Origin: Burkholderiales bacterium
GTDB taxonomy: Bacteria; Pseudomonadota; Gammaproteobacteria; Burkholderiales; Burkholderiaceae_C
DNA: 64,000 nucleotides
Direction: 5' to 3'
NCBI GenBank assembly: GCA_016702555.1
Contig: JADJDV010000003.1
Location: 62,001-126,000, forward strand
The notes under the pieces are model-generated. The model did no database searches. It saw only the letters and a list, made by a program, of their open reading frames with translations, and was not told the DNA's origin. Shown one piece after another: positions 26,619-36,666 of the stretch. Position numbers and translations under genes: made by a program. Each line of letters starts with the position of its first letter. Within the stretch, counting starts at the first letter, position 1.

Positions 26619-27410
26619 TCAGCCCAGCGCCTTGGCCACCGCCCGCTGCGCCATCACGCCGACCAGGTGCGCGCGATACTCGGCGCTGCCGTGCAGGTCA
26701 CCGTTCAGCTCGGCCGGGTCGGTGGTGACGGCCACCGCCGCGTCGGGTGTGAAACTCTTGTCGAGCGCCGCTTCCATCGCTGTGTGGCGGAACACGCCGT
26801 TGCCGCCGCCGGTGACGGCCACGCGCACGCCGCCCGCCGTCTGCGCCACGAACACGCCGATCAGCGCGAACAGCGAGGCCGGCTGGCGGAACTTGAGGTA
26901 GGCGGCGCGCTGCGGCTGCGGAAAGCGCACGGCGGTGATCAGCTCGTCTTCTTCCAGCGCGGTGGTGAACATGCCCTGGAAGAAGTCGTCGGCGGCGATT
27001 TCGCGCCGATCGGTGACGACGGTGGCGCTTAAGGCCAGCAGCGCCGCCGGGTAGTCGGCCGCCGGGTCGTTGTTGGCGACCGAGCCGCCCAGCGTGCCCA
27101 TGGCGCGCACCTGCTTGTCGCCGATGCCGTCGGCCAGCGCGGCCAGCGCCGGAATCGTGGCACGCACGTCGGCGTTGCCAGCGACGTCGGCGTGGCGCGT
27201 CATGGCGCCGATGACGAGCGCGTCGCCGTCCTTGCGCACGCCGGCCAGCTCCGTGACGGCGCCCAGGTCGACCAGCTGCTCGGGCGCGGCCAGGCGCAGC
27301 TTCATCGACGCCAGCAGCGTCTGTCCGCCGGCCAGCAGCTTGCCGCCGGCCTTGGCGAGCCTGAGCGCGTCGGCCTGGCTGGTGGGGCGTTCAAAGGTGA
27401 ATGCGTACAT
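26619..27410 (-). CDS. coxM: CO-dehydrogenase-like FAD-binding medium subunit
   Basis: A 263-residue FAD-binding subunit of the xanthine oxidase family. AGGQTLLASMKLRL and MGTLGGSVANNDPAADYPAALLAL are the two FAD-contact motifs, and the C-terminal CO_deh_flav_C region follows (VTGGGNGVFRHTAMEAAL). It passes electrons from the 2Fe-2S subunit to FAD and onward. It starts 10 bp after coxL, with GAGGAGA before the ATG at 27410. Confidence 0.95.
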   Translation of the reverse strand: MYAFTFERPTSQADALRLAKAGGKLLAGGQTLLASMKLRLAAPEQLVDLGAVTELAGVRKDGDALVIGAMTRHADVAGNADVRATIPALAALADGIGDKQVRAMGTLGGSVANNDPAADYPAALLALSATVVTDRREIAADDFFQGMFTTALEEDELITAVRFPQPQRAAYLKFRQPASLFALIGVFVAQTAGGVRVAVTGGGNGVFRHTAMEAALDKSFTPDAAVAVTTDPAELNGDLHGSAEYRAHLVGVMAQRAVAKALG

Positions 27411-27420
27411 GTGTGTCTCC

Positions 27421-29793
27421 TCAAACCGTGGCGTTCTGGATCGCCTGCCACACGCGGTGCGGCGTGGCGGGCATGTCGAGGTCCTTCACGCCCAGCGGCG
27501 CCAGGGCGTCCAGCACGGCGTTGATCACCGCCGGCGGCGAGCCGATGGCCCCGGCCTCGCCGCAGCCCTTGCTGCCGAGCGGGTTGTGCGTGCAGGGCGT
27601 GCACACGTGACCGAGCTTGAACTCGGGGAAGTCGCCCGCGCGCGGCATGGTGTAGTCCATGTAGCTGCCGGTCAGCAACTGGCCGCTGTCCACGTCGTAC
27701 ACGCCGTGCTCCATCAGCGCCTGGCCCATGCCCTGCACCAGGCCGCCGTGTACCTGGCCTTCGACGATCATCGGGTTGATGATGACGCCGAAGTCGTCGA
27801 CCGCGCTGAAGCGATCGACCCGCACCACGCCGGTGGCGGGGTCGACCTCGACCTCGCAGATGTAGGTGCCGGCTGGGAAGGTGAAGTTGGTCGGGTCGTA
27901 GAACGCGGTTTCGTTCAGGCCCGGCTCCAGCTTGTCGAGCGGGTAGTTGTGCGGCACGTAGGCCGTCAGCGCCACCTGCGCAAACGGGATCTTCTTGTCC
28001 GTGCCCTTGACCTTGAACTCGCCACCGCTGAACTCGATGTCGGCGTCGCTCGCCTCCATCAGGTGCGCCGCAATTTTCTTGGCCTTGGCCTCGATCTTGT
28101 CGAGCGCCTTCATGATCGCCGTGCCGCCCACGCTCAAGCTTCGGCTGCCGTAGGTGCCCATGCCGAAAGGCACGCGACCGGTGTCGCCGTGCACGATGTC
28201 GACTTGGCTTGGGTCGATACCCAGGCGCGCCGCCACCACCTGCGCGAAGGTGGTCTCGTGCCCCTGGCCATGGCTGTGCGAGCCGGTGAACACCGTCACG
28301 CTGCCGGTGGGGTGCACGCGCACTTCGCCGGCTTCGAACAGGCCGGCGCGCGCGCCCAGGGCGCCGGCGATGTTGCTGGGCGCCAGGCCGCAGGCCTCGA
28401 TGTAGCTGGAGTAGCCGATGCCGCGCTTCAAGCCCTTGGCCTCGGAGGCCTGCTTGCGTGCCGCGTAGCCGGCCACGTCGGCCAGTTGTTGCGCCTGGTC
28501 CATGCAGGCGGGGTAGTCGCCGATGTCGTACTGCAGCGCCACCGGCGTCTGGTAGGGGAAGCTGGTGATGAAGTTGCGCCGGCGAATTTCGTCCTGCGAC
28601 AGACCCAGCTCCCAGGCGCAGCGGGTGACCAGGCGCTCGAGTACGTAGGTGGCCTCGGGCCGGCCGGCGCCGCGGTAGGCATCGACCGGTGCGGTGCTGG
28701 TGAACCAGCCATCGACCTCGACGTAGATCTGCGGCGTCTTGTATTGCCCGGCCAGCAGCGTGCCGTACAGAATGGTCGGCACGCTGGAAGCAAAGGTGGA
28801 CAAATACGAGCCCAGGTTGGCGTCGGTGTGCACGCGCAGGGCCAGGAAGTGGCCGTCCTTGTCCATCGCCATCTCGGCGTGGGTGATGTGGTCGCGCCCG
28901 TGCGCATCGCTGACGAAGGATTCACTGCGCTCCGCCGTCCACTTGATGGCGCAGTTGAGTTGCTTGGCGGCCCAGGTCAGTGCCACGTCTTCCGCGTACA
29001 GGAAGATCTTGGAGCCGAAGCCACCGCCGACGTCGGGCGCGATCACGCGCACCTTGTGCTCGGGCAGGCCGAGCACGAAGGCGGTCATCAGCAGGCGCTC
29101 GACGTGCGGGTTCTGGTTGGAGACGTAGAGCAGGTATTCGTCGGTGGCGCGGTTGTAGCTGGCGTTGGCGGCGCGCGGCTCCATCGCGTTCGGGATCAGC
29201 CGGTTGTTGACGATGTCCAGCTTGGTCACGTGCGCGGCGCCGGCGAAGGCGGCGTCCACCGCCGCCTTGTCGCCCAGCGTCCACTTGTAGCAGTGGTTGT
29301 CGGGCGCCTCGTCGTGCAGCGCCGGGCCATTCCTGGCGGTGCGCATGTCGATCACGGCCTCCAGCACCTCGTAATCGACCTCGACCGCCTCGGCCGCGTC
29401 CTTGGCCTGCTGCAGCGTGTCGGCCACCACCATGGCGACGTGGTCACCGACGTAGCGCACCTTGTGGTGCGCCAGGATGGGGTGCGGCGGCTCCTTCATC
29501 GGGCTGCCGTCCGGGTTGCTGATCAGCCAGCCGCAGGGCAGCCCGCCCATCTTGCCCTCGACGTCCTTGCCGGTGAACACGCGCACCACGCCGGGCATGG
29601 CCGACGCGGCCGCGGTGTCGACGTTCTTGAGGACGGCATGCGCGTGCGGCGAGCGCACGAACACCGCGTACTTCTGCTTGGCCTGCGTGATGTCGTCGGT
29701 GTACTGGCCGACGCCGGTGAGAAAACGCTCGTCTTCCTTGCGCTTGAGGGATTCGCCGATGTGCGGCAGCTTGGCAAATTCGTTGGCACCCAT
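27421..29793 (-). CDS. coxL: Form II carbon-monoxide-dehydrogenase-like molybdenum large subunit
   Basis: A 790-residue molybdenum hydroxylase large subunit. The active-site loop reads AYRGAGR, the signature of form II CoxL, not the AYxCSFR of proven form I CO oxidisers, so it lacks the copper-binding Cys. The catalytic Glu is in GCGEAGAIGSPPAV near the C-terminus, and DVGGGFGSK marks the cofactor domain. CO oxidation by form II enzymes is disputed and the true substrate may be another carbonyl or aromatic compound. Order S-L-M also matches form II operons. AGGAGAA precedes the start. Confidence 0.95.
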   Translation of the reverse strand: MGANEFAKLPHIGESLKRKEDERFLTGVGQYTDDITQAKQKYAVFVRSPHAHAVLKNVDTAAASAMPGVVRVFTGKDVEGKMGGLPCGWLISNPDGSPMKEPPHPILAHHKVRYVGDHVAMVVADTLQQAKDAAEAVEVDYEVLEAVIDMRTARNGPALHDEAPDNHCYKWTLGDKAAVDAAFAGAAHVTKLDIVNNRLIPNAMEPRAANASYNRATDEYLLYVSNQNPHVERLLMTAFVLGLPEHKVRVIAPDVGGGFGSKIFLYAEDVALTWAAKQLNCAIKWTAERSESFVSDAHGRDHITHAEMAMDKDGHFLALRVHTDANLGSYLSTFASSVPTILYGTLLAGQYKTPQIYVEVDGWFTSTAPVDAYRGAGRPEATYVLERLVTRCAWELGLSQDEIRRRNFITSFPYQTPVALQYDIGDYPACMDQAQQLADVAGYAARKQASEAKGLKRGIGYSSYIEACGLAPSNIAGALGARAGLFEAGEVRVHPTGSVTVFTGSHSHGQGHETTFAQVVAARLGIDPSQVDIVHGDTGRVPFGMGTYGSRSLSVGGTAIMKALDKIEAKAKKIAAHLMEASDADIEFSGGEFKVKGTDKKIPFAQVALTAYVPHNYPLDKLEPGLNETAFYDPTNFTFPAGTYICEVEVDPATGVVRVDRFSAVDDFGVIINPMIVEGQVHGGLVQGMGQALMEHGVYDVDSGQLLTGSYMDYTMPRAGDFPEFKLGHVCTPCTHNPLGSKGCGEAGAIGSPPAVINAVLDALAPLGVKDLDMPATPHRVWQAIQNATV

Positions 29794-29806
29794 GTCGATT
29801 CTCCTG

Positions 29807-30274
29807 TCAGGCGGCCATGGCCTGTTGCGCCTGCTGCACGGCCTTGACGATGTTCTGGTAGCCGGTGCAGCGGCAGATGTTGCCCTCCAGCAGTTCGCGG
29901 ATCTCGCGCTCGCTGGCCTGGGGGTGGTGCTGGAGCAGGTCGACCGCGCTCATCACCATGCCGGTGGTGCAGAAGCCGCATTGCAGGCCGTGGCAGTCCT
30001 TGAAGGCGGCCTGCATCGGGTGCATGGTGCCGTCGGCGGCGGCCAGGCCCTCGATGGTGGTGATCTCGGCGCCCTGCATCTGCGCCGCCAGCACGTTGCA
30101 GGCCTTGATGGCGCGGCCGTCGGCGATCACGGTGCAGGCGCCGCACTGGGCCGTGTCGCAGCCCACGTGGGTGCCGGTCAGTTGCAGCGTCTCGCGCAGC
30201 AACTGCACCAGCAGCGTGTTTTCCGGAACGTCGGTCGTCACGGCATGACCGTTGACCTTGAGTTGCACCTGCAT
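29807..30274 (-). CDS. coxS: CO-dehydrogenase-like 2Fe-2S small subunit
   Basis: A 155-residue iron-sulfur subunit with two 2Fe-2S centres. The plant-ferredoxin-like motif is VGCDTAQCGACTV (residues ~38-50) and the second cluster uses CGFCTTGM and CRCTGYQ. It transfers electrons from the molybdenum site to FAD. It is the first gene of the leftward operon, preceded by AGGAGACTCACGCC before the ATG; its 13-bp spacer to coxL indicates co-translation. Confidence 0.96.
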   Translation of the reverse strand: MQVQLKVNGHAVTTDVPENTLLVQLLRETLQLTGTHVGCDTAQCGACTVIADGRAIKACNVLAAQMQGAEITTIEGLAAADGTMHPMQAAFKDCHGLQCGFCTTGMVMSAVDLLQHHPQASEREIRELLEGNICRCTGYQNIVKAVQQAQQAMAA

Positions 30275-30340
30275 GGCGTGAGTCTCCTCTGGCTCGTGTG
30301 AGAATGGTCCTGCAGCCTATTCTTGAAAGGGACGCGCGCA

Positions 30341-31519
30341 ATGGCCCTAGGACAAACCCTTAAGCACCCGGCGCGCGAGGGGGAAATTCTCAGAATGAGA
30401 CAGGTCCATCCGCCGTCCGCCAGCGCGCACGAGCAGCAGCGGCTCGAGCAGATCGAGCGCGCACGCCAGGCGGTGCTGCTGGAAGGCCGCGTCGCATCGG
30501 ATGCTGCGGTGAATCCGTGGCCTGAGCGCACGTGGCTGGCGCAGTCCTGGCGGCGCTGCCTGACGCGCGGACTGCGGCCGGATCAGGCCGTGGTCTTCGA
30601 CTTGGTGTCGCGCCCGGCGTCGCAGCAGCTGCGCGAGGCGCATCGCGAGCTGCTGCAGGCGGCGCGCGGGCCCTTGCAGCAACTGGCGCGCGCGGTGGCA
30701 CCGATCCGCTACTTCGCCCTGCTCACCGACGCCGACGGCACGGTGATCGACACCGCCGGCACGATCGACCACGGCGATCGGCGCGCCCACGCGATCGCGC
30801 GCATCGGCGTCGATCTGTCCGAGCACAGCATCGGCACCAGCGCCATCGGCGCGGCGCTGCGCGAGCAGCAGCCGGTGTGGCTGCACCGCGGCGAGCATTT
30901 CTTTCGCGACACCGGTGCCTACTCCTGCGCCGGCGCGCCGCTGGCCGGCCCGGACGGGCGCTGCGTCGGCATGCTGGATCTCACCGGCATCGACGCGCCC
31001 GAACGTCCGGAGCTCAAGCACCTGGTGGCGCAGTCGGCGCGCCAGATCGAGGACGCGCTGCTGCTGGCCACGCCGCACCGCTGGTGCCTGCGCCTGGGCT
31101 GGAGCCCGGCCGTCGCCGGCAGCGCCGCCGACGGCCTGCTGTGCCTGGACGCCGACGGCTTCGCGGTCGGCGCCAACGCCACCGCGCGCCACATGCTGCC
31201 GACGCTGCGCCGGCTCAGCCTGCAGGCGATCCACGTCGAGTCCCTGTTCGCCCTGCCCTGCGGCATGCTGTTCGACCACGCCACCAGCGCGAATCCGCTG
31301 GACGCGCCCTTGTGGTCGGGCCTGCGCGCCAGCGTGCTGGTGCGGCCCGCCGGCGGCGCGGCGCCCGTGCCGGCGGCGCGGCCGCTCAAGCTGCGCGAGA
31401 CCGAGCTGATCCACCAGGCGGTGCGCGAGGCCGGCGGCAACGTGGCGCGCGCCGCGCGCACGCTCGGCCTGAGCCGCGCCACCGTCTACCGGCGCCTGGC
31501 CGCCGTGCGAAAAGACTGA
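30341..31519 (+). CDS. GAF-type, Fis-type HTH regulator lacking the AAA+ domain
   Basis: A 392-residue regulator resembling AcoR-type activators. The N-terminal part has the WERTWLAQSWRRCLTRGL-like opening and a GAF sensor (YFALLTDADGTVIDTAG, HSIGTSAIGAALREQQPVWLHRGEHF). A Fis-type HTH ends the protein (LIHQAVREAGGNVARAARTLGLSRATVYRRLAAV). The sigma-54-interacting AAA+ ATPase domain (GESGTGKE, GAFTGA) that AcoR has between them is absent, so it cannot work as a classic sigma-54 activator. ATG 30341 is chosen; ATG 30395 is possible. It is divergent from coxS and a good candidate controller of the cox operon. Confidence 0.85.
   Translation: MALGQTLKHPAREGEILRMRQVHPPSASAHEQQRLEQIERARQAVLLEGRVASDAAVNPWPERTWLAQSWRRCLTRGLRPDQAVVFDLVSRPASQQLREAHRELLQAARGPLQQLARAVAPIRYFALLTDADGTVIDTAGTIDHGDRRAHAIARIGVDLSEHSIGTSAIGAALREQQPVWLHRGEHFFRDTGAYSCAGAPLAGPDGRCVGMLDLTGIDAPERPELKHLVAQSARQIEDALLLATPHRWCLRLGWSPAVAGSAADGLLCLDADGFAVGANATARHMLPTLRRLSLQAIHVESLFALPCGMLFDHATSANPLDAPLWSGLRASVLVRPAGGAAPVPAARPLKLRETELIHQAVREAGGNVARAARTLGLSRATVYRRLAAVRKD
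30386..30396. promoter_or_regulatory. Palindrome ATTCTCAGAAT near the regulator start
   Basis: An 11-base perfect palindrome with a single-base centre (ATTCT-C-AGAAT). It overlaps the alternative ATG (30395) of the regulator and lies 112 bp upstream of the coxS start. It could be a regulator-binding site, but no second copy was found nearby. Confidence 0.3.
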
Positions 31520-31598
31520 CCCGACATGGCGGCGTAACCGGCGCGCGGTGCCCGCCCGCTACACTTGACGCGGCTTTCGAACGCCCCCTGCCGCCGCC

Positions 31599-32945
<1,347 letters not shown>

Positions 32946-33053
32946 CGCGCACCCCGCCGCAGCCGGCACGCGCGCGGGCGCTTCTCCTACGGCACGAGGC
33001 CATGCGGGTGCCTACAGTGGGTGCATCGCAGTCATCGCAGGGGGCACCGCACC

Positions 33054-33299
33054 ATGGAACTCATTTGGTTCATTCTCGTTGGCCTGATCGCCGGCTGGCT
33101 GGCCGGTATGATTGTCAAGGGCGGCAGCTACGGCGTCATCGGTGACATCGTCGTTGGCATTCTGGGCGCGTTGCTGGGCGGCTTTCTGTTCGGTTCGCTG
33201 GGTGGATCGCTGGGCGGCGGATTGCTGGGCAGCATCGTGGTGGCGACGCTGGGCGCGATCATACTGATCGTCATCCTGCGGCTGATCCGGCGCGCCTGA
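33054..33299 (+). CDS. GlsB/YeaQ/YmgE family stress-response membrane protein
   Basis: An 81-residue hydrophobic protein of the transglycosylase-associated (GlsB/YeaQ) family. It has three membrane stretches: LIWFILVGLIAGWLAGMI, IGDIVVGILGALLGGFLFG and LLGSIVVATLGAIILIVIL, with glycine-rich turns. Family members are induced by acid or envelope stress, with no known enzymatic activity. It is monocistronic and convergent with dsbB, sharing a terminator hairpin. Confidence 0.9.
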   Translation: MELIWFILVGLIAGWLAGMIVKGGSYGVIGDIVVGILGALLGGFLFGSLGGSLGGGLLGSIVVATLGAIILIVILRLIRRA

Positions 33300-33309
33300 C
33301 GCAGTCAAA

Positions 33310-33334
33310 AGAAAAGAGCGGCCATGCCGCTCTG
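33310..33334 (-). terminator. Rho-independent terminator, dsbB side
   Basis: AGAGCGGC pairs with GCCGCTCT across a three-base loop; on the minus strand the hairpin is followed by TTTTCTTTT. It lies 24 bp past the dsbB stop and would also slow readthrough from the convergent GlsB-type gene. Confidence 0.7.
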
Positions 33335-33357
33335 TTGCTTCACGCGCAGTCGCGCCT

Positions 33358-33882
33358 TCAGGTCGGCATCACGCCACCGCGACGCCGCGGCAGCTTCAGC
33401 AGCATGTTCAGGATGCCCGCGATGAAGATGGCGAACCAGATGAAGGACCAGTTGGCGATGGTCAGGCCCAGAAAGGTCCAGTCGATGGCGCTGCAGTCAC
33501 CGGCGCCGCGGAAGATCATCGGGATCGCGCGCTGCAGCGGGAAGGATTCGATCATGCCGAACAGGTCGCGCCCGCAGGTGGCCAGCGGCGGCGGATTCCA
33601 TTGCAGCCAGCTCTGGCGCGCGGCGGTGAACAGGCCGAAGCCGCCGATGGCCACCGCCAGCAGGCCCCACAAGCGCCAGCCGCCCGGCCCCCTGGAAAAC
33701 GCCGCCAGCGCGCTGAACACACCCAGCAGAATCAGGCAATAGCGCTGCACGATGCACATCGGGCACGGCTCCAGACCGACGACGTTCTGCAGATACAGGA
33801 TGCCGTAAGCCAGCATGCCGGCGCAAATCAGGGCGATGCCGGCGAAGACGCGGCGCGGGTGGTCAAGCAGGAAGCTGGGCAA
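33358..33882 (-). CDS. dsbB: Disulfide bond formation protein B
   Basis: A 174-residue inner-membrane quinone reductase that reoxidises DsbA. Four transmembrane helices are apparent. The periplasmic cysteine pairs are Cys40/Cys43 in EPCPMC and Cys103/Cys130 in LATCGRD and AGDCSA, and QRYCLILLGVFS follows the first pair as in the family. No dsbA is nearby. Confidence 0.94.
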   Translation of the reverse strand: MPSFLLDHPRRVFAGIALICAGMLAYGILYLQNVVGLEPCPMCIVQRYCLILLGVFSALAAFSRGPGGWRLWGLLAVAIGGFGLFTAARQSWLQWNPPPLATCGRDLFGMIESFPLQRAIPMIFRGAGDCSAIDWTFLGLTIANWSFIWFAIFIAGILNMLLKLPRRRGGVMPT

Positions 33883-34032
33883 GATGAGGATCTCCGGGGA
33901 CGGTCAGAGCCCCGTGTCGCGGGGCCCAGGGCTAGAGCTGGACGAGGGCCTGGAGGTTCCCTGCCGGTGGCGCCTCCGGGCACGGATTATTCCATCGCGC
34001 GCCCGGCCGACGCCCGGATCGTCACCGTGTCG

Positions 34033-34578
34033 TCAAGCGTGTTTTTTCACCCAGGCCGCGAAGGCGTCGACAAAGCCCTGCACGAACTGCCGGCTGTCCG
34101 GGCCGATCGCGCCGTCGCTGACCAGTCCTTCCTTCCACTGCAGGAACATCTCCGGCTGACCCAGCGTCGGCATGTCCAGATAGGCCAGCACGTTGCGCAG
34201 ATGCTGCTGCGACAGGGCCGTGCCAATGGCACCGACCGACACGCCGATCACTGCGGCCGGCTTGCCTTTCCACACGCTCTGGCCCCAGGGGCGCGAGGCG
34301 TGGTCGATGGCGTTCTTCAGCACGCCCGGGATGGCGCGGTTGTATTCCGGCGTGACGAACAGCACGGCGTCGGCGGCCTTGACTTCCTCGCGCAGGCGCG
34401 TGACCTGCGGCGCCGGGCTACCGTCGTCGTCCTGGTTGTACAGGGGCAGATCGTCGATGCGGATGAACTGGGCCTTGAAGTCGGCCGGAAACTGCTTGAC
34501 CAGCGCGTCGGCCAGTTGGCGGTTGAACGACTCCTTGCGCAGGCTGCCCACCACGATGGCGATGTTGAGTTGATTCAC
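34033..34578 (-). CDS. NADPH-dependent FMN reductase
   Basis: A 181-residue flavodoxin-fold reductase of the ChrR/YieF-like type. The FMN phosphate loop is VGSLRKESFNRQLADAL, and VLFVTPEYNRAIPGVLKNAIDHASRP is the diagnostic active-site strand. Enzymes of this kind reduce quinones, azo dyes or chromate. A clear AGGAGAA site upstream selects the GTG at 34578 (reading MNQLNIAIVVGS) rather than an ATG further upstream. It lies just outside the IS630-family element. Confidence 0.9.
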   Translation of the reverse strand: MNQLNIAIVVGSLRKESFNRQLADALVKQFPADFKAQFIRIDDLPLYNQDDDGSPAPQVTRLREEVKAADAVLFVTPEYNRAIPGVLKNAIDHASRPWGQSVWKGKPAAVIGVSVGAIGTALSQQHLRNVLAYLDMPTLGQPEMFLQWKEGLVSDGAIGPDSRQFVQGFVDAFAAWVKKHA

Positions 34579-34693
34579 GAGGGTTCTCCTTTTTGTTTGA
34601 GGGATAAGGGTCGACATGATGCCGCCGAACGGGAAATCGTGCTGGCCGCGGATACGCGTGGACCGGGTGTCTAACGCCGTGGCGCAATCACTA

Positions 34694-35816
34694 TTGATCC
34701 GGCATCATAAAGATTGAATTCTTGGTGTTTGATTCAGTCATAGCGTGATGGACAAAGAAGACGCTCGATACCAGAAATTGGAGCAGCTGCACGAGAGGCG
34801 AAAGCAAGTGGTGCGATTGCATCTTCGAGGCACTGGCGTGATGCAGATCGTGACGCTCACGGGCTTGAGCTACCCCACGGTTCGCAAGGCGATCGATCGG
34901 TTTGATGCCGGTGGCTGGGCCGCCATCAAGCCGGCTGCTCGCGGTCGCAGCAAGGGCGACGGGCGCTTGCTCAGCGCCCAGCAGGAGGCCTCGGTGCGGC
35001 GCACCATCTGCGACCAGCGGCCCGAGCAGTTGAAGATGGAGTTCGCTCTGTGGACGCGCGCTGCGGTGATGCAGTACATCGAGCGCGAGTTCGGTCTTCG
35101 GCTGTCCATCCGTGCCACCGGCGAGTACCTGCGCCGCTGGGGTTTCACGCCGCAAAAGCCGATCAAGCGCGCCTACGAGCAGCGCCCCGAGGCGGTGCGC
35201 CAATGGCTGGAGCACGAGTACCCGGCGATCGAGCGTGCTGCCCGCGCCGAGGGCGGCGAGATCCACTGGGGCGATGAGACGGCGCTGGTCAACACCGACG
35301 TGCGTGGCCGCAGCTATGCGCCGCGCGGCAAGACGCCGGTGACGATGGTCGTCGGCGGCACGCGCGAGAAGCTCTCGATGATCTCCACCGTCACCAACCG
35401 GGGGCGCGCCAACTGGATGATCATCGATGGCGCCTTCAATCACGAGCGGCTCATCGAGTTCTTGCAGGCCTTGGTGCGAGATGGCAAGCGCCGGCGCAAG
35501 AAGGTCTTTCTCATTCTGGACAACCTCGGGGTGCACCACTGCAAGCCCGTGAAGGCCTGGCTGGCCGAGCGCGGGCGTGACATCGAGGTGTTCTTTCTGC
35601 CCAGCTACAGCCCTGAGCTCAATCCCGACGAGCGACTGAATGCCGATCTCAAGCAAGCCATCGGCTCGAAGGTGCCTGTGCGCACCAAAGCCAAGCTACA
35701 TGCTGCGGCCAACGAGCACATGCAGAGCATCGCCACCAATCGCGACCGGGTGCGCGCCTATTTCCAAGACCCGATCGTCAGGTACGCAGCATGAAAACTT
35801 CATGGTGCCGGATCAA
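34694..35816 (+). mobile_element. IS630-family insertion sequence, complete
   Basis: A 1123-bp element bounded by inverted repeats TTGATCCGGCATCAT (left) and its near-complement ATGGTGCCGGATCAA (right). It is flanked by TA on both sides (34692-34693 and 35817-35818), as expected for IS630/Tc1-type insertion into TA. It carries one intact transposase gene and sits 13 bp upstream of an iclR-type gene. Confidence 0.92.
34748..35794 (+). CDS. IS630 family transposase
   Basis: A 348-residue transposase with an N-terminal helix-turn-helix (VRLHLRGTGVMQIVTLTGLSYPTVRKAID) and a DDE catalytic domain: Asp in HWGDETAL, Asp in FLILDNLGVHH and Glu in YSPELNPDERLN. All catalytic residues are present and there is no frameshift, so the element is probably active or recently inserted. 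ATG 34748 is preferred over an adjacent GTG. Confidence 0.95.
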   Translation: MDKEDARYQKLEQLHERRKQVVRLHLRGTGVMQIVTLTGLSYPTVRKAIDRFDAGGWAAIKPAARGRSKGDGRLLSAQQEASVRRTICDQRPEQLKMEFALWTRAAVMQYIEREFGLRLSIRATGEYLRRWGFTPQKPIKRAYEQRPEAVRQWLEHEYPAIERAARAEGGEIHWGDETALVNTDVRGRSYAPRGKTPVTMVVGGTREKLSMISTVTNRGRANWMIIDGAFNHERLIEFLQALVRDGKRRRKKVFLILDNLGVHHCKPVKAWLAERGRDIEVFFLPSYSPELNPDERLNADLKQAIGSKVPVRTKAKLHAAANEHMQSIATNRDRVRAYFQDPIVRYAA

Positions 35817-35829
35817 TAATAATGACGCC

Positions 35830-36666
35830 ATGCCTCCGTCATCGCGTTCCAACCCCCCCCCGTCGCCGGACCGCCACCCCGAGCCCGCCACCAGCGCGCC
35901 CAAGCGCCAGCGCCGCATCCAGTCGGTCGAGGTCGGCATGCGCGTGCTGCAGGCCTTGACCGAGCAACGCCGTCCGCTGCCGCTGAAGGAGCTGGCCCAA
36001 CTGGCCGACATGCCGCCGGGCAAGGCGCACCCCTATCTGGTCAGCTTCATGGCCGCCGGCATGGCCAAGCAAAGCCCGCTGACCGGCCATTACGAACTCG
36101 GTCCCGGCGCCCTGCAAATGGGCCTGGCGGCGCTGCAGCAGCTCGATCCGCTGACTGAGGCCAGCCAGGAGGCCGCGCTGCTGGCGGCGCGCGCCGACCT
36201 CAGCGTGGCGCTGGCCGTGTGGGGCCAGCTCGGCCCCACCGTGGTGCGGCTCGATGAGCCGCGTTATCCGCTGCACGTGAACCTGCGCGTGGGCACGGTG
36301 ATGTCGTTGTTCAACACCATCACCGGCCGCGTGTTTGCCGCCTACCTGCCCGAAAAGATGGTGCGCACCATGCTGGAAGACGAGCACCGGCGCGTGGTCG
36401 GCGGCAGCTCCGCCTCGTTCGACGCGCCCGAGGTGCGGCAGATGCTGGACGAGATCCGCGCCACCGGCATGGGGCGCGGCCTGTCGATGCCACAGCCGGG
36501 CGTCAACACCTTGTGCGCGCCGGTGTTCGACGCCGCCGGGCAGATCGCCCTGGTGATGACCATGATCGGCCCGCACGGGGTCTTCAACGCGGAGATCGAC
36601 AGCCCCGCCGGCCGCATGCTGCGCGAGCACGCGGACGCGGTGTCGCGCCGGCTGGGCGCGCGATGA
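35830..36666 (+). CDS. IclR family transcriptional regulator
   Basis: A 278-residue IclR-type regulator. The winged-helix N-terminus reads QSVEVGMRVLQALTEQRRPLPLKELAQLADMPPGKAHPYLVSF; the effector domain follows, with GMGRGLSMPQPGVNTLCAPVFD and ALVMTMIGP. It has a ~35-residue Pro-rich leader. The IS630 element ends only 13 bp before its ATG, so its native promoter is displaced. Its stop overlaps the ATG of the interrupted membrane protein gene (36663-36666), implying a former operon. Confidence 0.92.
   Translation: MPPSSRSNPPPSPDRHPEPATSAPKRQRRIQSVEVGMRVLQALTEQRRPLPLKELAQLADMPPGKAHPYLVSFMAAGMAKQSPLTGHYELGPGALQMGLAALQQLDPLTEASQEAALLAARADLSVALAVWGQLGPTVVRLDEPRYPLHVNLRVGTVMSLFNTITGRVFAAYLPEKMVRTMLEDEHRRVVGGSSASFDAPEVRQMLDEIRATGMGRGLSMPQPGVNTLCAPVFDAAGQIALVMTMIGPHGVFNAEIDSPAGRMLREHADAVSRRLGAR

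Noticed and set aside
27421..29793. True form I (aerobic CO-oxidising) CoxL
   Set aside because: The active-site loop is AYRGAGR without the Cys of AYxCSFR, so only a form II call is justified.
27070..29847. Long plus-strand open frame (about 925 codons) across coxL
   Set aside because: It lies antisense to coxL, has low-complexity His/Val/Arg-rich content, and no family motif. In GC-rich DNA the antisense frame of a real gene is often open.
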